Part shown: positions 26,593 to 32,757 of the stretch, piece after piece
Layout of the letters: every line of letters begins with the position of its first letter
Numbering within the stretch: position 1 is the first letter of the stretch
NCBI GenBank assembly: GCA_021159055.1
Contig: JAGGSO010000102.1
Location: forward strand, 1 to 32,757
Origin: Candidatus Bipolaricaulota bacterium
GTDB taxonomy: Bacteria; Bipolaricaulota; Bipolaricaulia; UBA7950; UBA9294
Length of the DNA: 32,757 nucleotides
Direction: 5' to 3'
Position numbers and translations under genes: made by a program
Notes under the pieces: generated by a model
Database searches by the model: none
Told to the model about the DNA's origin: nothing
The model's input: only the letters and a program-made list of their open reading frames with translations

Positions 26593-27924
26593 ATGACCGG
26601 AAGGATCCTCGCCCTCGACTGGAAGCTCCCCCATCCCCGGGTGGTGGCCGGGGAGTTCTTCACCGCCGATTCCATCTCCGCGTTCACCGCCGCGTTCATC
26701 GACCCTGATGAGATACCGACCCGGTGGACCTACGCGGTCCCGCCGGAGCGGGACGGGGTGAGACGCACCTATCTCGATCAGGACCGCGGATTCGGGCGCG
26801 TCCTCTCCCGCGCCTTCGCCCGGCGGCGGGCGGAGGCGGCTGACCTCCTGTACAAGGGAGGTGGAATCCTTGTCTGTCGCCTCCGCCCGCGTGGCGACCC
26901 GCTCGAGCTCGTCACCCCGGACGGACCGCTCGAGCGGCTCGATCGCTACAGCTTCCTCCCCTCCCTCTCCCTCGTCGACCGCCAGCACCAGCTCTCGTTC
27001 CCGGCGAACGCCCGGTTCGTCCCCCGCCGCGGGAGCGACGTGATCGTAACCGGGGTCGACGACCCGTTCGCCGATTACCTGCGCGAGTTCTCCGGAAGGA
27101 TCTCCTACCGCGCTGTCTACCAGGACATCCTCGAGACCCCGCTGGAGCGGTTCGCGACCGTTCTCGCCCACAACCGGGTCGGGGACGTGGTCGGGCTCTC
27201 CCTCCCGTTCGACGAGGGAAGGCTCGTCCTCCTCCCGCCCCTGGATGGGGTCCCGCCGGAGCGCGAGGCCGCGGCCCTGGTGGAGGCGGTCGACCAGATG
27301 AGCATCCGCCCCCCGTTCGTTCCGGTCCCAGACTGGCTCTCCGGCTATTCCCTCCCAGGGGAGGACGCCCTCGCCGACGAGCTGCGGAGCCTGATCGAGC
27401 GGCGGGACAAGCTGGCGGCGAAGGTGGAGGAGGTGCGGACCCGCCTCGAGGAAGCGAGCAGGTACAAGCGCCTTCTGTACACAAAAGGACGGTTCTCGTT
27501 CCTTCCCGCAGTCCGGGACGCGTTTCGCGCCCTCGGGTTCGAGGCCGAGGAGGCCGGGGACGAGCTTGTGGTGCGCAGTCCCGAGGGGGACGCGATCGTC
27601 GCCGCCGCGGCCGCGGACTCCGGCCCGGTCGGTCTCCCCTCCTACCGCCGACTCCTCGCCCGGGTCGACCAGGCCCGCACCGACGGGACCGGCCCGCACA
27701 AGGGGATCCTCGTAGTGAGCGGTGGAATCGGGCTCGATCCCAAGCGGCGGAAGACCGAGTTCACCCCCGAGGTCCTGCGCGGCTGCAAGTCACAGGGGTT
27801 CTGTTTGATCACCGCCTACTCCCTGTACAAGCTCGTCCGCGCCGCGCTTGCGGCACGGGATGAGGAGGGGAACGCGACGGTCAGAAAGCGGATCCTCGAG
27901 TGCGAGGGGGAGTTCCGCGAGTGA
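26593..27924 (+). CDS. Uncharacterised protein with coiled coil and degenerate nuclease-like C-terminus
   Basis: A 443-residue cytoplasmic protein with no name I can assign. Residues 1-250 form a domain that starts LALDWKLPHPRVV. A coiled coil lies at about 257-297. Residues 298-443 resemble a PD-(D/E)XK restriction-endonuclease-like fold: an AFRALGFEAEE helix, a GDELVV strand, then LPSYRRLLARVDQA, GILVVSGGIG and the closing LITAYSLYKLV helix. The strand that would carry the catalytic E-x-K reads IVAAAAADSGPVG, so the catalytic Glu and Lys are absent. It may bind nucleic acid or serve as a scaffold rather than cut. This similarity is from memory of the fold pattern. There is no Shine-Dalgarno. 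The TGA overlaps the mraY GTG. Confidence 0.72.
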   Translation: MTGRILALDWKLPHPRVVAGEFFTADSISAFTAAFIDPDEIPTRWTYAVPPERDGVRRTYLDQDRGFGRVLSRAFARRRAEAADLLYKGGGILVCRLRPRGDPLELVTPDGPLERLDRYSFLPSLSLVDRQHQLSFPANARFVPRRGSDVIVTGVDDPFADYLREFSGRISYRAVYQDILETPLERFATVLAHNRVGDVVGLSLPFDEGRLVLLPPLDGVPPEREAAALVEAVDQMSIRPPFVPVPDWLSGYSLPGEDALADELRSLIERRDKLAAKVEEVRTRLEEASRYKRLLYTKGRFSFLPAVRDAFRALGFEAEEAGDELVVRSPEGDAIVAAAAADSGPVGLPSYRRLLARVDQARTDGTGPHKGILVVSGGIGLDPKRRKTEFTPEVLRGCKSQGFCLITAYSLYKLVRAALAARDEEGNATVRKRILECEGEFRE

Positions 27925-28897
27925 GTCCGGTCGCAGCCGCAGTCCTGTTCGTGATCCTCGTGCCCGTGAGCGGTGCCGGCTCCGCCCTGTTCGCCGGGTG
28001 GATGCGGCGGGCCCGCCTCGGCCAGGCGATCCGAGACTACGGACCGCGGTTGCACGAGCAGAAGGCGGGTACCCCGACGATGGGAGGGGCGGTCGTCCTC
28101 GCCCTGTGGGGGATCGCGGTCGGGGCAATACCCGAGCTTCGGACCGGTCCCGGGGCATTCGTGCTCGGGGCCGGGCTCCTCGCCGGGGCGGTCGGGGGAA
28201 TCGACGACCTGATCGCCCTGCGGCGGGGACGATCGCTCGGGCTCAGGCCCTATCAGAAGATCGTCCTCCTCAGCCTGGCGGCCGGGGCCCTGTTCCTGGC
28301 GTTCCCCGAGATCGGAAGGATCCCGTTTGCCATCCCGTTCTCCCGCGCGGAGGTGATCCTCCCGAGCTGGGCCGCGTTCCTCGTCTACTGGCTCGTCTTC
28401 CTCTCCGCGACGAACGGGATGAACCTGACCGACGGCCTCGACGGCCTCGCCGCCGGGACGACGGTGGTGATCATTTCCGGGTTCCTCCTCATCGCCCCCG
28501 GCGCGGCGGCCCTCTTCCCCCTCGTTCCGATCCTCATCGGCTTCCTGTGGGTCAACTCTCACCCAGCGCGCCTGTTTCTCGGGGACGTGGGCGCGTTCGG
28601 GCTCGGGGGGGCGGTCGCCGGGGCGGCGATCGTCACCGGGACTTCGTTCCTCCTCCCGCTCCTCGCCGGGCTGGTGGTCCTCGAGGCCGGGTCGGTCATC
28701 CTGCAGGTGGCATCGTTCAAGCTCTTCGGCAGGAGGGTGTTCAAGATCAGCCCGCTGCACCACCACTTCGAGCATGCGGAGGGGATCGATTACGAGTTCT
28801 TGCTCCCGGATGCGGAGTGGCCGGAGGAGAAGATCGTGATCAGGCTCTGGATCGTCGCCGGGCTGTTCGCCGCCCTCGGGGTGATCGCGGCCCTGAC

Positions 28898-28919
<22 letters not shown>
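27921..28919 (+). CDS. mraY: Phospho-N-acetylmuramoyl-pentapeptide-transferase
   Basis: A 332-residue inner-membrane enzyme that makes lipid I from UDP-MurNAc-pentapeptide and undecaprenyl phosphate, the first membrane step of peptidoglycan synthesis. About ten hydrophobic segments are visible. Hallmarks are KAGTPTMGG, the GGIDDL acidic pair, NGMNLTDGLDGLA, the FLGDVGAFGLGG aspartate and PLHHHFE. The GTG at 27921 overlaps the previous stop (GTGA); a longer GTG start at 27900 has no support. It stands outside a recognisable mur/fts cluster. The last 22 bases lie antisense to the 3' part of tRNA-Leu, so the C-terminal GAGGGT tail is read from the tRNA T-arm complement. Confidence 0.94.
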
Positions 28920-28986
<67 letters not shown>

Positions 28987-28998
28987 TCGACACGGGAA

Positions 28999-29027
28999 AG
29001 TTTAATTTCCCGCGGGAATCCTGTCAA
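28999..29027 (-). promoter_or_regulatory. Promoter of tRNA-Leu, with palindrome in the spacer
   Basis: On the minus strand: TTGACA (29027-29022), 17 bases, TAAACT (29004-28999), starting about 12 bases before the tRNA 5' end. The spacer holds the 12-bp palindrome TTCCCGCGGGAA (29007-29018). An overlapping inverted repeat CGGGAAA/TTTCCCG (28993-29012) includes the -10 box and may form a hairpin in read-through RNA from the upstream cysC operon. Confidence 0.85.
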
Positions 29028-29237
29028 CTAGTCGATATAACCCAGGTCGCGCAGGCGCCGCTCCACCTCTGCCTCCTCTTCCGCGGAGTACGGGGCGAGG
29101 TAGCCTGCCTCGGTCAGGGCCGTCCGCAGGAGCGCCTCGACGTACTCGGAGACGGATCCGGCCGAAAGCTCGGAGAGGTGGTCCTCGATCGCCTGGACGA
29201 GATCCTCGGAGATCTCGAGCGTGCGTTTGTCGGTCAT
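29028..29237 (-). CDS. Small ribbon-helix-helix-type protein (RHH2)
   Basis: A 69-residue protein. Its N-terminal TLEISEDLVQAIEDHL strand-helix and the second helix (SVSEYVEALLRTAL) fit a ribbon-helix-helix (CopG/MetJ-like) DNA-binding fold. The C-terminal 20 residues end in ERRLRDLGYID. It is a paralogue of the 69-residue protein at 32261-32470, which has the same length, layout and LGY tail. It is the last gene of the operon; its ATG overlaps the stop of the AP-superfamily gene by four bases. It may regulate the operon or modulate an operon enzyme, which is inference. Confidence 0.75.
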   Translation of the reverse strand: MTDKRTLEISEDLVQAIEDHLSELSAGSVSEYVEALLRTALTEAGYLAPYSAEEEAEVERRLRDLGYID

Positions 29238-30580
29238 TCCTCCTCCTTCAGCCCGAAATGCTCGAGGATCATCCCCTTGATCTCAAGCAGGGACCGACCC
29301 GTTTTTGTATCCCCGGGGCGGGAGATCAGGATCCCGTACGGAGCGTGGTTGGCATCGTCCGGGCCGGTGTCGTTCTCGTGGAAGTGGATCCTGTTCCAGC
29401 CGATCGTCCCGATCGACCGCCAGCGCAGATCCCCGAAGTAAACGAAGAGATCGGGCGGGATCCCGTTCACCTCGGAATAGAGCTCCTCCGGGCGCAGGAC
29501 GCGCGTCCCGATCGGCTTTTCGTCTTCATCCGGGATCGCGGCGATCGCGGCCGCAAGCTCGGCCCGCACCCGGTCGTAATCCCCCGGCGGGACGATCCCT
29601 TCCGGTTCCCTCCCCGCGACGTTCAGGAACACCCGGCCGTAGTACCCTCCCTCGCCCCACGCCACCGTGCGCGACCAGTCGACGAGCCCGGCCTCGATCA
29701 GCTCCCCCATTCGGGTCGGCTTGTCCGGGTAATCCCGCAACGTTAAGTACCCCTCCTGGATCAACCACTCGTTGATCCCGATCCCGCCCTCCATCCGTTG
29801 CGCCCCATGGTCGGAGACAATGAGGACCCGGGTGTCGGCCGGCATGGCGTCGAGGAGCCGTGCGATCTCGGAGTCGATCAGGCGGTAGTAGGCGGGGATC
29901 GCGTCGTGGAACGGGCTTGTTGGATCGTATTTCCGGTGAGCCTTGTCGTAGTGCGACCACAGGCCGTGATGAATCCGGTCGGTCCCGATCTCGACCATCC
30001 CGAAGAAGTCCCAGTCGTGGTGCGTGACGAGGTGGCGGGCGAGCGCGAACCGCCTCTCCGTCATCCGGCGCAGCTCCTCGATCAGCCACGGCTTGTCGTC
30101 GGTGCGGAACCCGCGCACGTCGAGGATGTACTCCCCGACGGCACGGGAGATCTCGTCCCGCAGCGCCGCGGGGTAGGTATACCCGGAATCGGTCCCCGGG
30201 GCGAGAAACCCGGATACCAAAAGCCCGCGCACCGGCTTGGGAGGGTAGGTCCCGGGGATCCCGAGGAGGATCGACCTGAGCCCGTGCCGTCCGAGGACGT
30301 CCCAGACGGTCTCGGCGCGAAACGCGGCCGATGTGGCAATCCGAAGGCCGGTGTAGGAGTAATCAGCGCGGTTCCTGAACCCGTACACCCCGAACTTTCC
30401 CGGGTCGACCCCGGTCATCATGCTCATCCATGCCGGGATCGTGATCGGCGGGTCGACCGAGCGCAAGCGCCCGAAGCTTCCTTCCTCCACCAGGGCGGAG
30501 AGCGTGGGCAGCTGGGGGAGGAGGTCACGCAATAGGTCCGGGTCGGCGCAGTCGAGCCCGATCAGCGCAAGCCTACTCAT
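29234..30580 (-). CDS. Alkaline phosphatase superfamily phosphohydrolase/phosphodiesterase
   Basis: A 448-residue member of the type I phosphodiesterase/nucleotide pyrophosphatase branch of the alkaline phosphatase superfamily. The first metal-binding region is GLDCAD near the N-terminus (Asp10). The probable nucleophile is Thr47 in PPITIPAWMSMMTG. Further metal ligands are seen in IGTDRIHHGLW, VSDHGA and the NHAPYG segment, so the active site looks complete. No signal peptide is present, so it acts in the cytoplasm. The substrate is unknown; the superfamily cleaves phosphate or sulfate esters. It overlaps sat by eight bases and RHH2 by four, so it is an integral part of the sulfate-activation operon. 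This suggests a substrate such as a nucleotide or a sulfo-/phospho-ester produced by the pathway. Confidence 0.88.
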   Translation of the reverse strand: MSRLALIGLDCADPDLLRDLLPQLPTLSALVEEGSFGRLRSVDPPITIPAWMSMMTGVDPGKFGVYGFRNRADYSYTGLRIATSAAFRAETVWDVLGRHGLRSILLGIPGTYPPKPVRGLLVSGFLAPGTDSGYTYPAALRDEISRAVGEYILDVRGFRTDDKPWLIEELRRMTERRFALARHLVTHHDWDFFGMVEIGTDRIHHGLWSHYDKAHRKYDPTSPFHDAIPAYYRLIDSEIARLLDAMPADTRVLIVSDHGAQRMEGGIGINEWLIQEGYLTLRDYPDKPTRMGELIEAGLVDWSRTVAWGEGGYYGRVFLNVAGREPEGIVPPGDYDRVRAELAAAIAAIPDEDEKPIGTRVLRPEELYSEVNGIPPDLFVYFGDLRWRSIGTIGWNRIHFHENDTGPDDANHAPYGILISRPGDTKTGRSLLEIKGMILEHFGLKEEE

Positions 30581-31691
30581 TCCATCCCCGTTTCAGGATC
30601 TCGGCCACCTCCGGCCGGGTGAACTCCGCCGGAAGGTCCTTCCCCGCTTGCAGCAGTTCCCTTACCTTCGTCCCGGAGAGGAAGACGTGATCCTCGTTTC
30701 CGTGCGGGCATGTCTTGGAGGTCGCCATCTGGCCACATTTTTTGCAGTAGAACGCATGCTCGAACTTAAGCGGCGTGATCCCTAGTTCGGTCGGATCGAA
30801 GCGATCGAAGACCTCCTGCGCGGCGTAGGTCCCGTAGTAGTTCCCCACCCCGGCGTGATCGCGGCCGATGATGATGTGGGTGCACCCGTAGTTGCGCCTG
30901 CAGATCGCGTGGAAGACCGCCTCGCGCGGACCGGCGTAGCGCATCGGTGCGGGGAACGTCCCGAGGAACACTCGGTCTTCAGGGAAGTAGTTTTCGATTA
31001 TCGCTTTGTAGCACTCCATCCGCACCCGGGCCGGGACGTCCCCGGGCTTCGTCTCCCCGACGAGCGGGTTGATGAACAGGCCGTCGGCCATCTCCAGGGC
31101 GCACTTCTGCAGGTATTCATGCGCGCGGTGGATCGGGTTTCTCGTCTGGAAGGCGACGATCGTCTTCCATCCCTTCTCCGCGAATACGCGCCGCGTCTCC
31201 GCCGGGTCGAAGCGGTGGGTGGGAAATTCCGTCGGGACCCGCTGCAAGAGCTCGATCTCACCCCCGATGAGGGTCGTTGGCTCGGAATAGAGCCGCGCCA
31301 CCCCGGGGTGGTTCGGGTCATCCGTCCCGTAGACGAGGGCCGCCTCCCGGGCGGGATCGCGGTGGTAGACAGCGCTCACGCGCATGGTCCCGTACACCGT
31401 TCCGTCCTGGCTTGCAAGCGCAACCCGATCACCGGAGGGGGGAGTGTCAACCGGGAGGACGATCGGGATCGGCCAGATCGTCCCGTCGGGGAGGCGCCAA
31501 TTCTCGAGGACGGATTCGTACGCCTCGTTGTCCATGAACCCGGAGAGCGGGCTGTACAGGCCGGAGGCGATGTTGTCGAGCTCGGAGAGATGGAATCGGG
31601 ATAACGTGAGCACGGGGAGCCCCTCAACCCGGGGGCGGTCGGAGTCGGCCAGGATGCGATTCACGAGGGTGCCGCCGTGAGGAGGAATCAT
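30573..31691 (-). CDS. sat: Sulfate adenylyltransferase (ATP sulfurylase)
   Basis: A 372-residue homomeric-type ATP sulfurylase that makes adenosine 5'-phosphosulfate (APS) from ATP and sulfate. Hallmarks are the N-terminal PPHGGTLVNRI, the QTRNPIHRAHE ATP-binding segment and GRDHAG. A probable zinc site follows (CKKCGQ then CPHG). This type occurs in both dissimilatory and assimilatory pathways, unlike the CysDN heterodimer. It overlaps cysC by four bases, so APS would be passed on to PAPS. No aprAB, dsrAB, cysH or sulfite reductase is in the window, so the direction and end use of sulfate activation are not shown here. Confidence 0.96.
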   Translation of the reverse strand: MIPPHGGTLVNRILADSDRPRVEGLPVLTLSRFHLSELDNIASGLYSPLSGFMDNEAYESVLENWRLPDGTIWPIPIVLPVDTPPSGDRVALASQDGTVYGTMRVSAVYHRDPAREAALVYGTDDPNHPGVARLYSEPTTLIGGEIELLQRVPTEFPTHRFDPAETRRVFAEKGWKTIVAFQTRNPIHRAHEYLQKCALEMADGLFINPLVGETKPGDVPARVRMECYKAIIENYFPEDRVFLGTFPAPMRYAGPREAVFHAICRRNYGCTHIIIGRDHAGVGNYYGTYAAQEVFDRFDPTELGITPLKFEHAFYCKKCGQMATSKTCPHGNEDHVFLSGTKVRELLQAGKDLPAEFTRPEVAEILKRGWNE

Positions 31692-32251
31692 TTCGCCTCC
31701 CGCGCCGGGACGCGGGCCGGGATCAGGCCGCGGTCCTCGAGGTAGCTCAGGATCTTCCCGAGCGATTCTTCGACCGTCTCCTTGTCCGTGTGTACGACAA
31801 TCTCCGCGTCCTCCGGCGGTTCGTACGGGTCGTCGATCCCGGTGAACCCGGTGATCTCCCCGGCAAGGGCTTTCTTGTACAACCCCTTCGGGTCGCGGGA
31901 GATCAGGGTCTCAAGCGGGCATTCCACATACACCTCGATGAAGTTGTGGCAGCGCCTCCGCGCCTCGGCCCGCGCTTCCCGGTACGGGGAGATGAACGCA
32001 CATGTCGTCGCCACCCCGTTCTTGCTCAACAGCTCAGCGACGAACGTGACGCGACGAATGTTCTCGTCCCGGTCCTCCTTGGAGAAGCCGAGGTCGCGCG
32101 TCAGGTCCTGGCGGACCACATCCCCGTCCAACCGCTGTACGAACCGAATCCCCCGCTCCCGCAGGGCCCGCTCCAGTGCCATGGCAAGGGTCGTCTTCCC
32201 CGACCCTGATAGCCCGGTGAACCAAACCACAAACCCTTCTCGCATTCCCAT
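31688..32251 (-). CDS. cysC: Adenylylsulfate kinase (APS kinase)
   Basis: A 187-residue kinase that phosphorylates APS to PAPS. The P-loop is GLSGSGKT at residues 13-20, followed by LDGDVVRQDLTRDLGFS, the DRDENIRRV segment, FISPYREAR and RDPKGLYKKA, then the FTGIDDPYE block. All are conserved in CysC, so it is likely active. Together with Sat it gives PAPS, the donor for sulfotransferases or PAPS reductase. It lies nine bases after the first RHH gene in the operon. Confidence 0.96.
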   Translation of the reverse strand: MGMREGFVVWFTGLSGSGKTTLAMALERALRERGIRFVQRLDGDVVRQDLTRDLGFSKEDRDENIRRVTFVAELLSKNGVATTCAFISPYREARAEARRRCHNFIEVYVECPLETLISRDPKGLYKKALAGEITGFTGIDDPYEPPEDAEIVVHTDKETVEESLGKILSYLEDRGLIPARVPAREAK

Positions 32252-32260
32252 CCTTTCGTG

Positions 32261-32470
32261 TTACAGGTAGCCCAGGTTACGGAGCCGGGTGCGCACGAGC
32301 TCGATCTCCTCTGGAGTGAGGCCCGTGGGCCGTTCCCCCTTGGCGGCGACAAGGTCGCGCAGCACGTACACCACGAACTCGTTCACCGAGCGGAACCCGG
32401 TTCCTTCGATCACCTGCTGCAGCTGCTCATACAGCGGCCGCGGGATCTTAAGCGTCACTCGTTCGGCCAT
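32261..32470 (-). CDS. Small ribbon-helix-helix-type protein (RHH1)
   Basis: A 69-residue protein with an RHH-like N-terminal half (VTLKIPRPLYEQLQQVI strand-helix, then GFRSVNEFVVYVLRDLV) and a C-terminal TPEEIELVRTRLRNLGYL tail. It is a paralogue of RHH2 at the other end of the operon. It is the first gene of RHH1-cysC-sat-AP-RHH2. No Shine-Dalgarno precedes the ATG; the promoter lies so close that translation is probably leaderless. Its position as the first gene suggests autoregulation, which is inference. Confidence 0.77.
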   Translation of the reverse strand: MAERVTLKIPRPLYEQLQQVIEGTGFRSVNEFVVYVLRDLVAAKGERPTGLTPEEIELVRTRLRNLGYL

Positions 32471-32479
32471 CGTACTCTA

Positions 32480-32508
32480 TTTATAGCCCAATCGTATTAC
32501 AGAAGCAA
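32480..32508 (-). promoter_or_regulatory. Promoter of the RHH1-cysC-sat operon
   Basis: On the minus strand: TTGCTT (32508-32503), 17 bases, TATAAA (32485-32480). The expected start near 32473 is about three bases from the RHH1 ATG at 32470. Confidence 0.8.
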
Positions 32509-32530
32509 CCGCACGTGTTTAAAAAGCGCA

Positions 32531-32757
32531 TCACATCGGCGGGAATTGGTCGCGAGGAGGGTCCTGGTTCGAATCGAGGAGTCCCACGAGCACACCGTTT
32601 TCGGTTAGGTAGGCACGGAGGAGCGCGGAGAAGAGTCTCCCGTGATGAGGAATCTTCAGGTGCAGAAGCTCGTGCACGATCACCTCAGCGCGGACCCCCG
32701 CCGGTTGACGGAGAAGTCCTGTGTCGAAGGTCAGCCTTCCCCGGGAGGAGCAGCTTG
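32531..32757 (-). CDS. YgjP-like/SprT-like metallopeptidase, C-terminal part
   Basis: An open frame enters from the window edge on the minus strand and stops at 32531 (TGA), giving the last 74 residues. It has VIVHELLHLKIPHHGRLF, in which HELLH matches the HExxH zinc motif. A third His lies in the PHHGRLF segment, as in YgjP (DUF45)/SprT-like peptidases. The tail beyond is acidic and proline-rich. The N-terminal part is outside the window, so the full domain cannot be checked. The downstream gene RHH1 has its own promoter, so the two are probably separate units. Confidence 0.72.
   Translation of the reverse strand, partial: SCSSRGRLTFDTGLLRQPAGVRAEVIVHELLHLKIPHHGRLFSALLRAYLTENGVLVGLLDSNQDPPRDQFPPM

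Overview
The window looks like a chromosomal segment of an uncultured, high-GC, Gram-negative-type (diderm) bacterium. Evidence for a diderm envelope is an LptC/LptA-like protein with LptB (lipopolysaccharide export) and Lgt plus Lnt (full lipoprotein maturation). A CIRCE/HrcA heat-shock operon, a single-chain homomeric-type Sat and a DUF355 adenosine-specific kinase fit a deep-branching, possibly thermophilic lineage. Bipolaricaulota (Acetothermia) is my best guess, at low confidence, because no rRNA or ribosomal protein gene is present. Most of the window is densely packed housekeeping DNA with genes overlapping by a few bases.

Layout. 1-3.2 kb: a less GC-rich edge with a large GAF/PAS/GGDEF diguanylate cyclase. 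3.2-7.3 kb (minus): operon ribE-ribBA-ribH-hisS-adenosine-specific kinase. 7.35-12.0 kb (plus): hrcA-grpE-dnaK-dnaJ behind a near-consensus promoter overlapped by a CIRCE operator. 12.0-14.9 kb (minus): secG-oppD-oppF-rdgB. 15.0-18.1 kb (plus): pyrG-lptC/A-lptB. 18.0-18.9 kb (minus): lgt, divergent from lnt (18.9-20.4 kb, plus). 20.4-21.75 kb (minus): a PKD/PD40 lipoprotein. 21.9-26.5 kb (plus): an ECF sigma factor, a membrane protein with an external CBM48 domain that is probably its anti-sigma factor, an unknown secreted protein and a large DUF4384/PEGA/PKD surface protein, ended by an intrinsic terminator. 26.6-28.9 kb (plus): a protein with a degenerate nuclease-like C-terminus, then mraY. 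28.9 kb (minus): tRNA-Leu(CAG), antisense to the 3' end of mraY. 29.0-32.5 kb (minus): five-gene operon RHH-cysC-sat-AP-superfamily hydrolase-RHH. 32.5 kb to the end (minus): the C-terminal part of a YgjP-like metallopeptidase.

The points most worth a second look are these. Two short frame-breaking tandem duplications (56 bp in hisS, 65 bp in the PKD gene) each carry one synonymous third-position difference between copies, and removing one copy restores the gene exactly. This suggests merged strain variants in an assembly rather than real lesions. Lnt has Met where the catalytic Lys is expected. The sulfate-activation operon is bracketed by two 69-residue ribbon-helix-helix paralogues and contains an alkaline-phosphatase-superfamily enzyme, but no reduction genes. 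The ECF operon has a CBM48 sensor domain outside the membrane. The tRNA-Leu gene overlaps mraY, and a 12-bp palindrome fills its promoter spacer.
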